From Gongronella butleri (taxonomy: Eukaryota > Mucoromycota > Mucoromycetes > Mucorales > Cunninghamellaceae), in assembly GCA_025201375.1 (NCBI GenBank), contig JAIWZP010000049.1, positions 1 through 64,000 of the forward strand: a DNA stretch of 64,000 bases. The letters are read 5' to 3'. The position numbers were made by a program, and so were the translations under genes. Each line of letters begins with the position of its first letter. Position 1 is the first letter of the stretch. This document shows, in pieces, positions 9,298-20,033 of the stretch. Under the pieces are notes generated by a model. The model saw nothing but the letters and a program-made list of their open reading frames with translations. It had not been told where the DNA came from and ran no database searches.

Positions 9298-12200
9298 ATG
9301 CCCTATTTTTCTTTGGTGAAGCAGAAGCTCGATGCCAAGGCACGTGCTACCGAAGAACAAGAGCAAGGCGGAGGGGAGTCTGCCGCGACGTCGGATCGCG
9401 TCGATCAGCAAAGCGAGACGACGGGTGGACAAGGCGATAGCGAGACCAGTGGTAAACAAAGCGTGAAAGGGCTCATTTCCGCTGATCACTCCTTCTCATT
9501 TGTTGTCTTTTTTTTTTTTTTATGATCATAGACAAGCGCTCAAAAAAGGGCAAAAGTCGCATGACAACCAAGAGAAAGCAAAAGAGCGACGAGAAGAAGA
9601 CCAAGATCAGCGCCAAGGAAGATTTTGCGGCGGCGACCAAGGCAAGCTCTGCGGCTGTGAAGAATCCTTGCCCTCGCTGCAAGAGCGCGGCTGACCGGCT
9701 GGATGGCGAGGCGACTGCGATGATCGAGGGACATGCAGACCCCGCTGCTGCTCAGGACGATCCCGAGGTGGAGCGCCTACGCGCCGAGGCCAAGGCGCGT
9801 CTCGAATTAGCCTATACCCACTCAAGACCTACGAATCAGCTCTGCCCGGATTACATCAAGTGCAAGTCGGTGAAAACAAAGGAGCGACTTGGCAAGACGC
9901 GTGCGTCAACCATCAAGCACGGATTGCGTACGCTTCTGCGCGACGACATCCCGGAAGACGACAAGGACGCGTTCATGGACGGCATCCAGGACATTGTCAA
10001 GTTCAATCGCCACCTCACCATCCACGCCATGCTATTTACCCGCCAATATGTCATTGACCTCCTTGACACGGGTACCCACGTCCCACGTGCGCTCTTTTCG
10101 CAAGAATTTTTCCATGCCGTGTTCCAATTGCTTCTTGGCGACTCTGTGACCAACAAAGCGCTATTTGCTGACAACGAGACTCGCACCAGCTTCCTAGAGG
10201 CCTTTACCCGCTTCAAAAGCGACCATCCAGCGATCAGCATCTCCAAGCCCCGCGGTGTCAATGGCAAGCCCAATGCGTTTACAGGTGTTACGGTATACAC
10301 GGCGAAAGAATTGGCCGTCATGATGAAGAACATGGTCGTGGAGAACTTTGAGGTGTTGTATATGCGCTACCTTGCAGCCAAGTTTGCCATTGAGCACCCA
10401 GTAAGCACAAAGGGGGAAGAAAAATGTTCATGGTGGGCCCCTTCTCATTGTTTTCGTTTTTTTTTTTTTTTTTGTTTCAGGACCTCAAGCCGTATCAGTG
10501 CCGTGCGTACGCCATGTATGCTTATGACAAAGCCGCCAAGGACGCGATGTTTCCGCCTGAGCTCCCTGACTACAAAACGTTGAAGGCGGCGCAAAAGGAG
10601 AAGCTGAAGGAAGACGCCGACGACTTGGCCCAGCACGCAGAGTCGCAATGGGCCCGCGTCTATGATTTTGTCGTCGAAGAAAAGGCTCAGATTGCCGAAG
10701 CCTCGCGCAAGCGGCAAGAAGCCAATGATCGGGCGCGCGAAATGTCCCTGGCCAACCGCAATGCGATTATTGCCGCTTTGACCTTTGGCTCACCCGCTCC
10801 CCAGACGTCGCCTGCGCCAGAGATGGTCGTCGCCGAGTCATCTGCCGGCGCACAAGCTGCTGCTGCCATTGCCGCACAAGAAGCTACCATTGCCGCCCAA
10901 GATGCTGCCATTGCCGCCCTAGAAGCTGCCATCTTTCAAGGTGATGCCCTGCAAGCCGCCGCATTGCAATCCGCACGCGATCGAGCGGCCGAATTGCATG
11001 CTGCCGCCGCCGAGGCACAAGTCGCCGCGATGGCTCAAGCACAACAAACAGAATTTGCTGGCAACGTGGCCGCGACGATGCATGTTGCCGCGCGGAACGC
11101 GTACGCGGCATACAATGCATGTGCGCATGCCGCAAACATCCATCATACAACCGTGATCCCAGTTTTGGCCGATGCAGCACGTGCTGCACGTGCAGCCTTG
11201 GAACAAGCACACGTCGCAATGGCCGCCATCGAGCAAGAGTCGTTTCGGCAAGCAGACCAAGCACATCGTGACGCATTGGGCTATTCAGCAATGCTTGTGG
11301 CCACCGTTGAAAATGCACAGCGTAACGCAGACGCATCTCACCGATTTGCCCAGCAAGCTGCGCAAGACCACGCCGCATCGATCGCATTGTCCACAGCCAA
11401 GAACGCCACCGCCGAGGCAGCTGCCACAGACGCAGCAGATGCAGACGCCCATGTCGCAACCATCATGGCCGCCATTGCCGCCGCCAACGACGACGACCAC
11501 GAGGACGACGAGGACCATCCAATGGAAATCGAGCCTTTGGACGAGGACGAGGACGAGGACGTTTCCATGACGCATGCATCGGACGCCATGTCCACGAGCA
11601 CCATCGGCACCACAGCCATGGCAGGTCTCCAAGTCGCCGACCGCTTGGCCGTCACAACCGCCACACTGACACGATACCCGCACTTTTTCATGGAAATCCT
11701 GTTTGATGCCCTCAAGCAGATGGAGGCTTGGAATGACGAGGATGCGGCCAAACCCGCAGAGGTCGCCACCGAGGCCACGTACGCCTGGACCAAGCATCAG
11801 CTCGAAAAAAAGGTGCCTGCCTGGATCAATCTCAACTTTCGCCGCCGATCGCGCCTCACACGCGTCATCACAAAGATCATCAATGGCAACGACGACACGC
11901 TGGACATCACACGTCTCCCATACCAAAACCAATTGGTCGGCCAGCCGTCCAAAGACGCCATCCACGCCATTGTCACCGAAACCAAGCAAAAAATCAAAAA
12001 CAAGACCTTTAAGCCAGAAATCTACATTGCCCGCCGTGCCATCCGCCTCTTTGCCATCGTCCCAGCCCCTTCATTCCGATGGCGGTACATCCATTTGTCG
12101 CATCAATCTCTTTTTGCTCTTTTGCGATTTGTGGGCCTCACCAGGTACAAACAAGGCAATGAAAAAGCTCCAGACGATGGTTCTATGCATCCTGTGTTCG

Positions 12201-13803
12201 AGCGACTGTTCAATTGGACGAAAATTCAAAAGTAAAAGATGGACAACAGCACAAAAAACAAAAACAAAAAACAAAAAAAGCGATTTACATTTTTTTTTAT
12301 TTTTTTTATTTTTTTTTCCCTTCAGGCCCAAGACAGCTGTCTTTGACAATGCACTGGCCACGGATGGCATGGTGACATCGGTGTATTATCGCATTCCAGT
12401 CACCGGCAAGGCTTTCCCCGAGCTTACATTGGACGATATCCATCCCGAGGATCTCAAGCGGTGCCACGTTTGGGGCGTTGACCCCGGTGTCAATGAGGTC
12501 TTTGTCGCAGTAGATGGATCCAGCCACCAGGACGGCATTTATGGCGCCACACGCCCAAGATTGCCGCGACTTCCCCGCTCCGCTGGCATCCGAGTGCGTT
12601 CATCGTCTGTTGCACCAGACATGCGAGGCCGTGAGCGTGATCCGCAAGCGACAAGGAAGAGATCAGCCTCTTTGCCACCCAATCGGTCTCGCCCCACGAC
12701 GGAGATGGCGCAAGCACATCAAGTTAGAAGCTTTTCGACTCGAGAGTTCTTCCATGTCGCTGGCATCACGCGGACCAACCAAAGGCTCAAGGCGCTCAAG
12801 GCAAATGCTACAGACCAAGAAGAGATGACGATCGCACAGCTCGAGTCGAATTTGGCAAGCGCCAAAACCACCATCCCAGCGAGAATGGCCATGCACGTCC
12901 AAAGTGTGTTGGCTGCCCTGCCACGGCTCTTTGCCTTTTATGGACAAGCCCATCAAGGACTAAGATTCCTCAATTTCCAAGGACGTCAACGCGCTCTCCA
13001 AGAGATGGTGGCTATTCTTTGCCACGGTGGACAAAAGTACAAGCCCAAAGACACCACAGGGCCCCGGCCTGCAGACCAACAAGATGGTCCAAGGTAAGGG
13101 CGAGAGCACGAGTGAACCAGCTGCCCCGAAAATCTTGCCATTGACTCTTTTTCTTTCTCTTTTTTCTTTCTTCTTTTTTTTTTTTTTTTCTCTTTTTGCT
13201 TTTTTGACGCATAGCGAGCAGGCGCCAGGCACTACACAAGGAGATTTGAAGTAAGAGAGCACGAGCAAGCGGGTTGGCACGAGAGACATTGAATTGAACT
13301 TTTTTTTTTTGACTTGCAGGTGGCGCAAGGAGCCCAATCGTCGAGATTTTGCCGCTTGCCCGCTCATCTGCATCGGCGACGCGCAGCTCAAGCGGCTCAA
13401 TTGGCGCGGCAAGCCGAGCAGCCGTGTTGCCCTCCTCCGCCGTGGATTGGCGCTCGCCCAGCGCGCATGTCGCCTGATCGTCGTCCAGGTGCCAGAGGGA
13501 TACACCAGCAAGACCTGTTCGTCCTGCGGTCGCCGTTCCGTGATAAACATGACAAAGCGCGACAGTGGCATAGACACATTCAAGCTGCACAGTGTGCTTA
13601 CCTGTGAATGGTGCGCACGCAAGTGGCAGCGGGATGTGAACGCTGCGCGCAACATCCGCTCGATCGCCATCATGCGCATTGCCAGCCGCGGTGTCCCTGC
13701 TTTGGATGCCAAAAACAACCCCGAGTCGCGCCCACACGTCTTTACAAAGGCATTTGTCGACCCCGACTCACAGCACCCACCTTACTGGCTACAACAAAAG
13801 TAG
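9298..13803 (+). CDS. Fanzor nuclease (eukaryotic TnpB-like, RNA-guided DNA endonuclease family)
   Basis: Six exons join in phase: 9298-9451, 9532-10400, 10481-12231, 12326-13093, 13215-13250 and 13320-13803, encoding 1353 aa. The C-terminal RuvC/zinc-ribbon module is clear: CHVWGVDPGVNEVF (RuvC-I, Asp977), VPEGYTSKTCSSCG (Glu1252; Cys1259/Cys1262), LTCEWCARKW (Cys1288/Cys1291) and QRDVNAARNIRSI (RuvC-III, Asp1298). Conserved Fanzor blocks also include TDGMVTSVYYR, SFSTREFFHVAGITRTNQR and ALPRLFAFYG before a GRQRA motif. Fanzors are guided by a noncoding RNA and cut DNA; here that is inferred from family. Oddities: extra N-terminal cysteines (C98PRC101, C156/C162), an Ala-rich helix-like insertion of roughly residues 445-680 followed by an acidic tract, and a 36-nt exon 5. 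Residues about 990-1050 are Arg/Pro/Ser-rich and may be mis-spliced or an insertion. Host-like composition and introns suggest long residence. Confidence 0.88.
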
Positions 13804-14071
13804 CCACGTTTTATTGACTTCCGCCAGGTCGTCTAGTAAGTTGACAAAAAAAAAAAAACAAGAGCATTGCCTAGTCGGGAAAGTGGGGACCTTAGAGCCT
13901 GTTTTGTAAACATATGATTGGTCGCTAACTTTTTGCATTTTTTGCAGGTCAGAAGATACACGCGCACTTCAATAAATATTTACTCTAAGTCACACTCTCT
14001 ACGTTTTGACAGGTTTGCCCCTTTCTTTCTCTCTCTTTTCTTTTTCATCTTTCTACTTCTTTTTCTTCACA
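13804..14071 (+). other. Fanzor 3' flank, candidate guide-RNA region
   Basis: In known Fanzor and TnpB loci the guide RNA is transcribed from the 3' end of the gene and the flank beyond it. This 268-bp spacer before CCT2 is where such an RNA would be sought. I see GC-containing stem-prone sequence (13804-13850, 13866-13895) but did not derive a fold. It also contains the CCT2 promoter. The assignment is by position only. Confidence 0.25.
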
Positions 14072-16067
14072 ATGGTAAAAAACGTGTTGTTTTCTCGGTC
14101 ATGGCAATGAATACTTATGCTTCTTTGTATGTATTGTCTAGTCGCTTGCGCCTGTGCAGATTTTCCAAGATCAAGCTACCGAAGAACGAGCTGAGAACGC
14201 CCGTCTCGTAAGCAAAAAGCGGCCATCCATCGTCTTTTTTTTTTTTTTATGTTGTTATTCTGACGCTTCTTTCTAGTCGTCTTTTATTGGCGCGATTGCC
14301 GTTGGCGATCTTGTCAAGAGCACGCTTGGCCCCAAGGGCATGGTAAGGAGACAAAGGGGCGGTGTTTTATTGAACTTTTTGTTTTTGCTTTCATCTTGGC
14401 CACACTTTTCTAATACTTTTTTTTTTATTTCATTAGGACAAGATCCTCCAGTCGGCGTCGACAGGCGAGATCCTGGTGACCAACGACGGTGCGACGATCC
14501 TAAAGTCTATTGCGCTCGATAATGCGGCTGCCAAGGTGCTTGTGAACATCTCCAAAGTGCAAGATGATGAGGTTGGCGATGGCACGACGTCTGTGTGTGT
14601 GCTTGCCGCGGAACTGTTGCGCGAGGCCGAGCGCCTGGTGAACCAGCGCATTCACCCTCAAACCATCATTGAGGGCTTCCGTATCGCGTCAAAGGCCGCG
14701 TACGACGTGCTCGAGGCGAGCGCCGTCGACCACAGCGCCGACCCCGCCCTCTTCCGTGAGGACCTGATCAACATTGCCAAGACTACCTTGAGCTCAAAGG
14801 TCCTGTCGCAAGACAAGGAATACTTTTCCAAGCTCGCCGTCGATGCCGTGCTTCGTCTCAAGGGTTCCACCAATTTGGAGAACATCCAGATCATCAAGAA
14901 GCCCGGCGGCAAGCTGCGCGACTCGTACCTCGACGAGGGCTTCATCCTCGATAAGAAGATCGGCGTCAATTGCCCAAAGCGTGTCGAAAACGCCAAAATC
15001 CTGATTGCCAATACCCGTAAGTCAAATTGGTGCGATTTCGAGAGCGACTAGAGAGATGCAGAGGACCAATTGGAACAAAAATGGAGGAATGGACGCGTTT
15101 TTTTTATTCATTTTTCTCATTTTTCATTCTTTTCTCTCTTTTTCTCTCTTTTTCTCTCTTTTTCTCTCTCTTTTTTTTTTTTTTTTCTCTTTTCTCCTCA
15201 GCCATGGACACCGACAAGATCAAAATCTTTGGTGCGCGTGTGCGCGTGGACTCGACGGGCAAGCTGGCCGAGTTGGAGCGTGCTGAGCGCGACAAGATGA
15301 AGGAGAAAGTGGAAAAGATCAAGTCGCACGGGATCAATTGCTTTGTCAACCGCCAATTGATCTACAACTGGCCCGAGCAGCTGTTTGCCGATGCTGGCAT
15401 CACGAGCATCGAGCATGCCGACTTTGAGGGTGTCGAGCGCCTTGCGCTTGTGACCGGCGGCGAGATTGCGTCGACGTTTGACCATCCTGAGCTTGTGCAG
15501 CTTGGCCATTGTGATTTGATCGAGGAGGTGATCATTGGCGAGGACAAGCTGATCAAATTCTCGGGCGTGGCTGCCGGCGAGGCGTGCACCGTTGTTTTGC
15601 GCGGCGCCACGCAGCAGATCTTGGACGAGGCCGAGCGATCGCTGCACGACGCGCTGTCCGTGCTCTCACAGACCGTCAAGGAGCCCCGCACCACCCTCGG
15701 CGGCGGCTGCGCGGAAATGCTCATGTCCAAGGCCGTCGACGACGTCGCCACAAAGATTGCAGGCAAACAGGCCATTGCCGCCGAATCCTTTGCAAAGGCC
15801 CTGCGCCAAATGCCCACCATCCTCGCAGACAATGCCGGCTTTGACTCGTCCGACCTCGTCGCTCGCTTGCGCGCCGCCCACTACAAGGGCGATAAGACTG
15901 CAGGCCTCGACATGGTCTTGGGTGAGGTCGCCAACGTCAAGGACCTCGGCATCACCGAATCCTTCAAGCTCAAGAAACAGGTCCTCCTCTCGGCCTCCGA
16001 GGCCGCGGAAATGATCCTCCGCGTCGACGACATCATCCGCTGTGCACCAAGACAGCGACAGGGCTAA
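14072..16067 (+). CDS. CCT2: T-complex protein 1 subunit beta (CCT2)
   Basis: Exons are 14072-14074 (just ATG), 14142-14207, 14277-14342, 14437-15016 and 15202-16067; phases agree and give 526 aa, near the usual 525-535. It is one of eight subunits of the cytosolic chaperonin that folds actin and tubulin. The protein begins [20 protein letters not shown], which fixes the ATG-only first exon. ATPase motifs: [18 protein letters not shown] (60-67) and GDGTTS (92-97). Beta-type signatures: [56 protein letters not shown] and [11 protein letters not shown]. The C-terminal tail is short (RCAPRQRQG). Identification is firm. Confidence 0.96.
14075..14141 (+). other. Intron directly after the CCT2 initiator ATG
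   Basis: A 67-nt intron, ATG|GTAAAA...GTCTAG|TCG. Only this junction yields the conserved MSLAPVQIF start. The first coding exon is therefore three nucleotides of coding sequence. The same arrangement occurs in the Rab GDI gene of this window. Confidence 0.8.
15131..15170 (+). repeat. 10-bp pyrimidine tandem repeat in a CCT2 intron
   Basis: Four near-perfect copies of TTTCTCTCTT lie in the last intron, ahead of a T run and the acceptor. They probably serve as, or drift from, the polypyrimidine tract. Confidence 0.85.
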
Positions 16068-16471
16068 AAACGCCAAAAAAAAAAGCTCTAAAAATCATGT
16101 AATAGTTTGGGATTTTCTTTTTTCTTCTTCTTCTTTCGTTGCATCCTTGGATATCTACACCACACAAAAATTGCCGTACATAGCTCTCATTTTGCGAAAT
16201 AAAATACTCAAAAAAATAAAAGACGGAAAAAAAAGAGGAATGCGCAATAGTCAAAATCATACAAAACGCGCCATCGCAGGATTCGGCCCTCACCCCTCGT
16301 CCGTGGCAACCAAGGCTGCCGTCTTGGCATCCGAATCCAAGGTGAAAAGAGCGGATATGGATGATATGATAAAATCGTGTTTTTGCCAAAATACTAACGG
16401 ATGGAATTAGGCTAAAATGTCAAAGCTGACAATAGGCAAAGGCAGAAAAACAAAAGGCAATAAGACAAGGC

Positions 16472-16528
16472 AAAAGGACACGAAAGAAATTGAACAAAAG
16501 GGCACGAAAGAAATTGAACAAAAGGTGT
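16472..16528. repeat. 24-bp direct repeat, 2.3 copies
   Basis: Unit AAAAGGACACGAAAGAAATT plus GAAC; the second copy differs by one base, and a third begins and breaks off. It sits just upstream of the dispersed repeat that starts near 16585, within otherwise gene-free sequence after CCT2. Confidence 0.85.
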
Positions 16529-16584
16529 CTAAGCAATCAGATTTTAATTTTTATGCGCAACCGGCGCGCAAACACATAGAATGG

Positions 16585-17480
16585 CGCGCTATATACTGCG
16601 CTTTTTGTTTCCGAGTGAAAGAAAATGCAGGCTTTCATTTGAGCCCCTTCTTGGGGCTCTGGGTGCACTGTTGAGGGAACGATGCCTCTTTGAATTTTGT
16701 GGCGGTGGCTGCGACGCTTTTTGCAAAAAAAGTGCCAGATCCTCAGATCATTCTCAAATTCAGAGGGACGGTGGACGCCAATGGGCAGCAACAGCGAGGC
16801 TAGTTTCACGAGATTCTACTTTGTGGATCTTGAGAAAATCGTGATATAGTGAGCTGGAGGCCATGGTTTCAAATGCTCGTTCTTGGATGGCGAGACGTAC
16901 TAGAGCCGGTCAGTCGACATGTCCTCAAAGAACATCATTCAATGTTCCACGTATATGCATTACGCAGTGTGATCATTTGCACAATCCAGAGTATCGACGC
17001 GTCCAAAATCACCTTTAAAAAACACGGTTTCGACGCGTCGCCATTCACGCGCTTTGCGCGTGTTCTTGTACCCGCCGGCGTCCACGTGTGCACACGATTC
17101 ATATGCGCGAGATGTATTCGTTTTAGACCGCTAAAAGCGCGTCGTGAAGCCATGGCATTGAATTGAAAATCTTGTTTTCCATGCATCTTTGTCAATTTTC
17201 TCGCCAACTAGCTTCTCACCCCCGGACATTGCCCACACAAGAAATGATGAAGACAGTGCGTTCCTGCTACCCTCCAAGTTTCGTAGCGATCCATCCATCT
17301 ATTCTGATTTTCGAAAATTGGCCAGGGGAAGCATCCACGGATATTGGCCATTTTCATTCCGGCGGCTCGCTCGCCATCTACGCGATCTAGAGACTTCTGC
17401 GTGGGCTCAAATGAAAGCTTGTCGCGGTCTTGAGAGCGTGGCACGAGAAATCAGCCAATAGGCTTTGAGGATGATCCACA
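16585..17480. repeat. Dispersed 0.9-kb repeat, copy A
   Basis: Collinear with 45425-46325 in the same orientation, with repeated identical blocks: CTTTCATTTGAGCCCCT, the GACGCGTCGCCATTCACGCG block, CATTGAATTGAAAATCTTGT, TTTGTCAATTTTCTCGCCAA, GAAAATTGGCCAGGG and AATCAGCCAATAGGCTTTGA. Substitutions and small indels separate the blocks, so the copies are old. No long open frame is conserved between them, and no terminal repeats or target duplication was seen. Class is unknown. The remainder of 16068-17824 holds nothing else I can support. Confidence 0.8.
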
Positions 17481-17824
17481 AAAATCGGCAATGGTCATTT
17501 GATCGCTTTTACGCATTTTGCTCGTGTTTCATCATGAGCGTGCTCGATTAAAATTGATACTACCCAAGAAAAGAAGCGCTTTGAACTGCAAGTAACAAGA
17601 GCAGGCGCGAAGAACATTACAATCCCCGATTAAAAAAAGATTGCATTGCGTGATTGAAAAGATCAACCGACAGGGTCCAATTGCAAGGCCGCTCAAAGGG
17701 CGGATGTTGAATGCCCTACGTCAAATGACTCACTCGTCTTTTTGGCATTTGACTCGTTCTTTTCTTCTCCCTCTTTTTTGTCCCTCTTTTTTTTTCATTT
17801 TTTTTTTTTTTTCATTTCTTTACT

Positions 17825-20033
17825 ATGCCTCTTATCCCCACGCCGCCAATTGAAGTCGGGTCGGCTATTCCGTCGCATACGCCGCACGCCGTGTCGGTGA
17901 CATTGCCCACGTGGGCCGCCAACATCGGGTACGAGGAAGGCGATCCCAAGGTCACTGGAAAAATGGAGTGTGGCTACCCTCGCTTCTTTATTCACCCGCA
18001 CATCCAATCGGTAAGGGGAAAGAATCAAATGACAGGAAATGGGGGAGGGCATGAAAATTTGTATAAAAAGGAAATCCAGGCGACTGGGAGCAAAGCCATG
18101 GCGCCAAATATGGGGGATTGCTGCGTCCGTGCGTTTTTTTTTCATTTTTAATGAAAATCTCACTTTTTTAATTTTTTTTTATTAGCTTTGTGCACGTCTT
18201 GTTGAAAAGTTTGGCAAGGCGAGCGAGCAAGGGATGCTGTTTCCATCGCGCAAGATTGCCGAGCAGTGTCGTTCGTTTATGAAGCAATACTACACGCCTG
18301 CACATGAGCGCACGGGCCTTGTGCGCATTGCCGAGTGCGACATTGCGCCTTTGGACGCGACGTCGGAATTGCAGACGGTGCACATCTTCATTGTGCTGTT
18401 CCCTGCGGACGCGTTTTCCGTGGCCAAGCAGTTCTGGCAGCATGCCGGCGACATTGTTTCGTCGCGCCTTGCCGAGTATGGCTTGCGCATCCTCGACCAA
18501 AACGCCGCTGCCGCCTCGGCCGCCGCCCAACAGGAAATCACGGCATCGCCACCCAAAAAACACGGTGCAGGCCGCTATGGTCGCCGACCCAGCGGCAATC
18601 AGGCCAATTCGTCGCCTAAAACACACTCCCCGCCGGCCGCCGCCACCACCACACCCGCAAAAATGGCCAATGTCCCAGAGGACGACGACCGCGACCAGGA
18701 ATTCTACGTCGAGGAGCGCTATGGCCGCAATTTGCCCGTCGCCTTTGCCGCACAGGCTAAACGCGCCGTCCGCCGCCGCATTGCCGGTGTCCTGACCGAA
18801 GCAGAGGAAATGCACAATGCCCTGTCCTCCGAAAAGACCACAGATGCACTTCTCGACCAGCAGCGCAAGCGTACAGGCAGCCGTGGTATTAAGGGACTCT
18901 CTGAAAATGACGTCTACCTCTACCCAACGGGTATGAGCGCCATCTACCACGCACACCAAATCGCTATGCAGGTCGGAGACGCCTCACGGCATAGTGTCTG
19001 CTTTGGGTAAATCCACAAATCCACATCTATCATCGCGTCGGAATCACTCATTTATTGTTTCCCCCCCCCCTTTTTTTTTCTTTTCTCTCCTTTTTTCGAC
19101 AGTTTCCCGTACACCGACACGCTCAAGATCCTGCAGAAATTCGGCCCTGGATGCCATTTCTTTGGTCTTGGCGACGATTCGAGCATTGACGAGCTGGAGC
19201 TGCTGCTGGCGTCCGGCGAAAAGATCCTCAGCTTGTTTGTCGAAATGCCGTCCAATCCTCTGCTAAAGACTGCCGACCTGCCCCGTCTGCGCCAGCTCGC
19301 TGACAAGCATGACTTCATCATCGTCGTCGACGAGACAATTGGCAACTTCTGCAACGTCAATGTCCTCGAGTGGTCTGACGTCGTCGTCAGCTCCCTCACA
19401 AAGGTCTTTTCTGGCGACTCCAACGTCATGGGCGGCAGGTAGGCCTTTGAGAAAACAAGAAGGTACAAAAAGCGATGCATGCTGACTTTTTTTCCCCCCT
19501 TTACCAGCATGGTGCTCAACCCCAACCGCCAAAAGTACAGCGCGCTTGTCAAGGCGCTCGAAACGGATTACGAGGATGTGATTTGGAGCGAGGATGCCGT
19601 GTTTTTGGAGCGCAATTCGCGTGATTTCCGTGCACGTTCCAAGCGGATCAATGAGAATGCCGAGGCACTGTGTGACATGCTGGCGGCCCACCCCAAGGTC
19701 GACCATGTGTACTACCCGAAATTCACCACCACCGAGCACTACCTCAAGGTCAAGAACCATCAGGGCGGCTTTGGCGGTCTTTTCTCTGTCATGCTCAAGG
19801 GCGAGACACAGGCATCCCAATTCTTCGACAGCTTGCGGTGCGCCAAGGGCCCCTCCCTCGGCACAAACTTTACGCTCGCCTGCCCCTATACCATTCTGGC
19901 CCATTACACCGAATTGGACTGGGCAAAGCAATTTGGCGTGGAACGCTATCTTGTCCGCGTCAGCGTCGGCCTCGAGGACCGCGACAAGCTGCTCGCTATG
20001 TTCAACGACGCATTGGACGCCGTCATAGAATAA
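17825..20033 (+). CDS. STR2: Cystathionine gamma-synthase
   Basis: Exons 17825-18010, 18186-19006, 19103-19438 and 19508-20033 join in phase to 622 aa, typical of fungal Str2/MetB-like proteins, which are longer than bacterial MetB. It makes cystathionine from cysteine and an O-acyl-homoserine, using pyridoxal phosphate. Evidence: N-terminal fungal-specific part ([26 protein letters not shown]), a [12 protein letters not shown] block, [11 protein letters not shown] (PLP Asp), [16 protein letters not shown] (PLP Lys in the LTK motif) and the C-terminal [15 protein letters not shown] roughly 60-residue Ala/Pro/Thr-rich insert ([11 protein letters not shown] to [10 protein letters not shown]) lies in the non-catalytic N-terminal half and varies in this family. 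Confidence 0.93.

Noticed and set aside
12520..12735. Alternative frame inside Fanzor exon 4 (MDPATRTAFMAPHAQDC)
   Set aside because: The main frame stays open through this stretch and joins conserved blocks on both sides; a frameshift is not needed, although this segment is the least certain of the gene.
16472..16528. Possible CRISPR-like array from the 24-bp direct repeats
   Set aside because: Copies are adjacent with no spacers; it is a simple tandem repeat in a eukaryotic genome.
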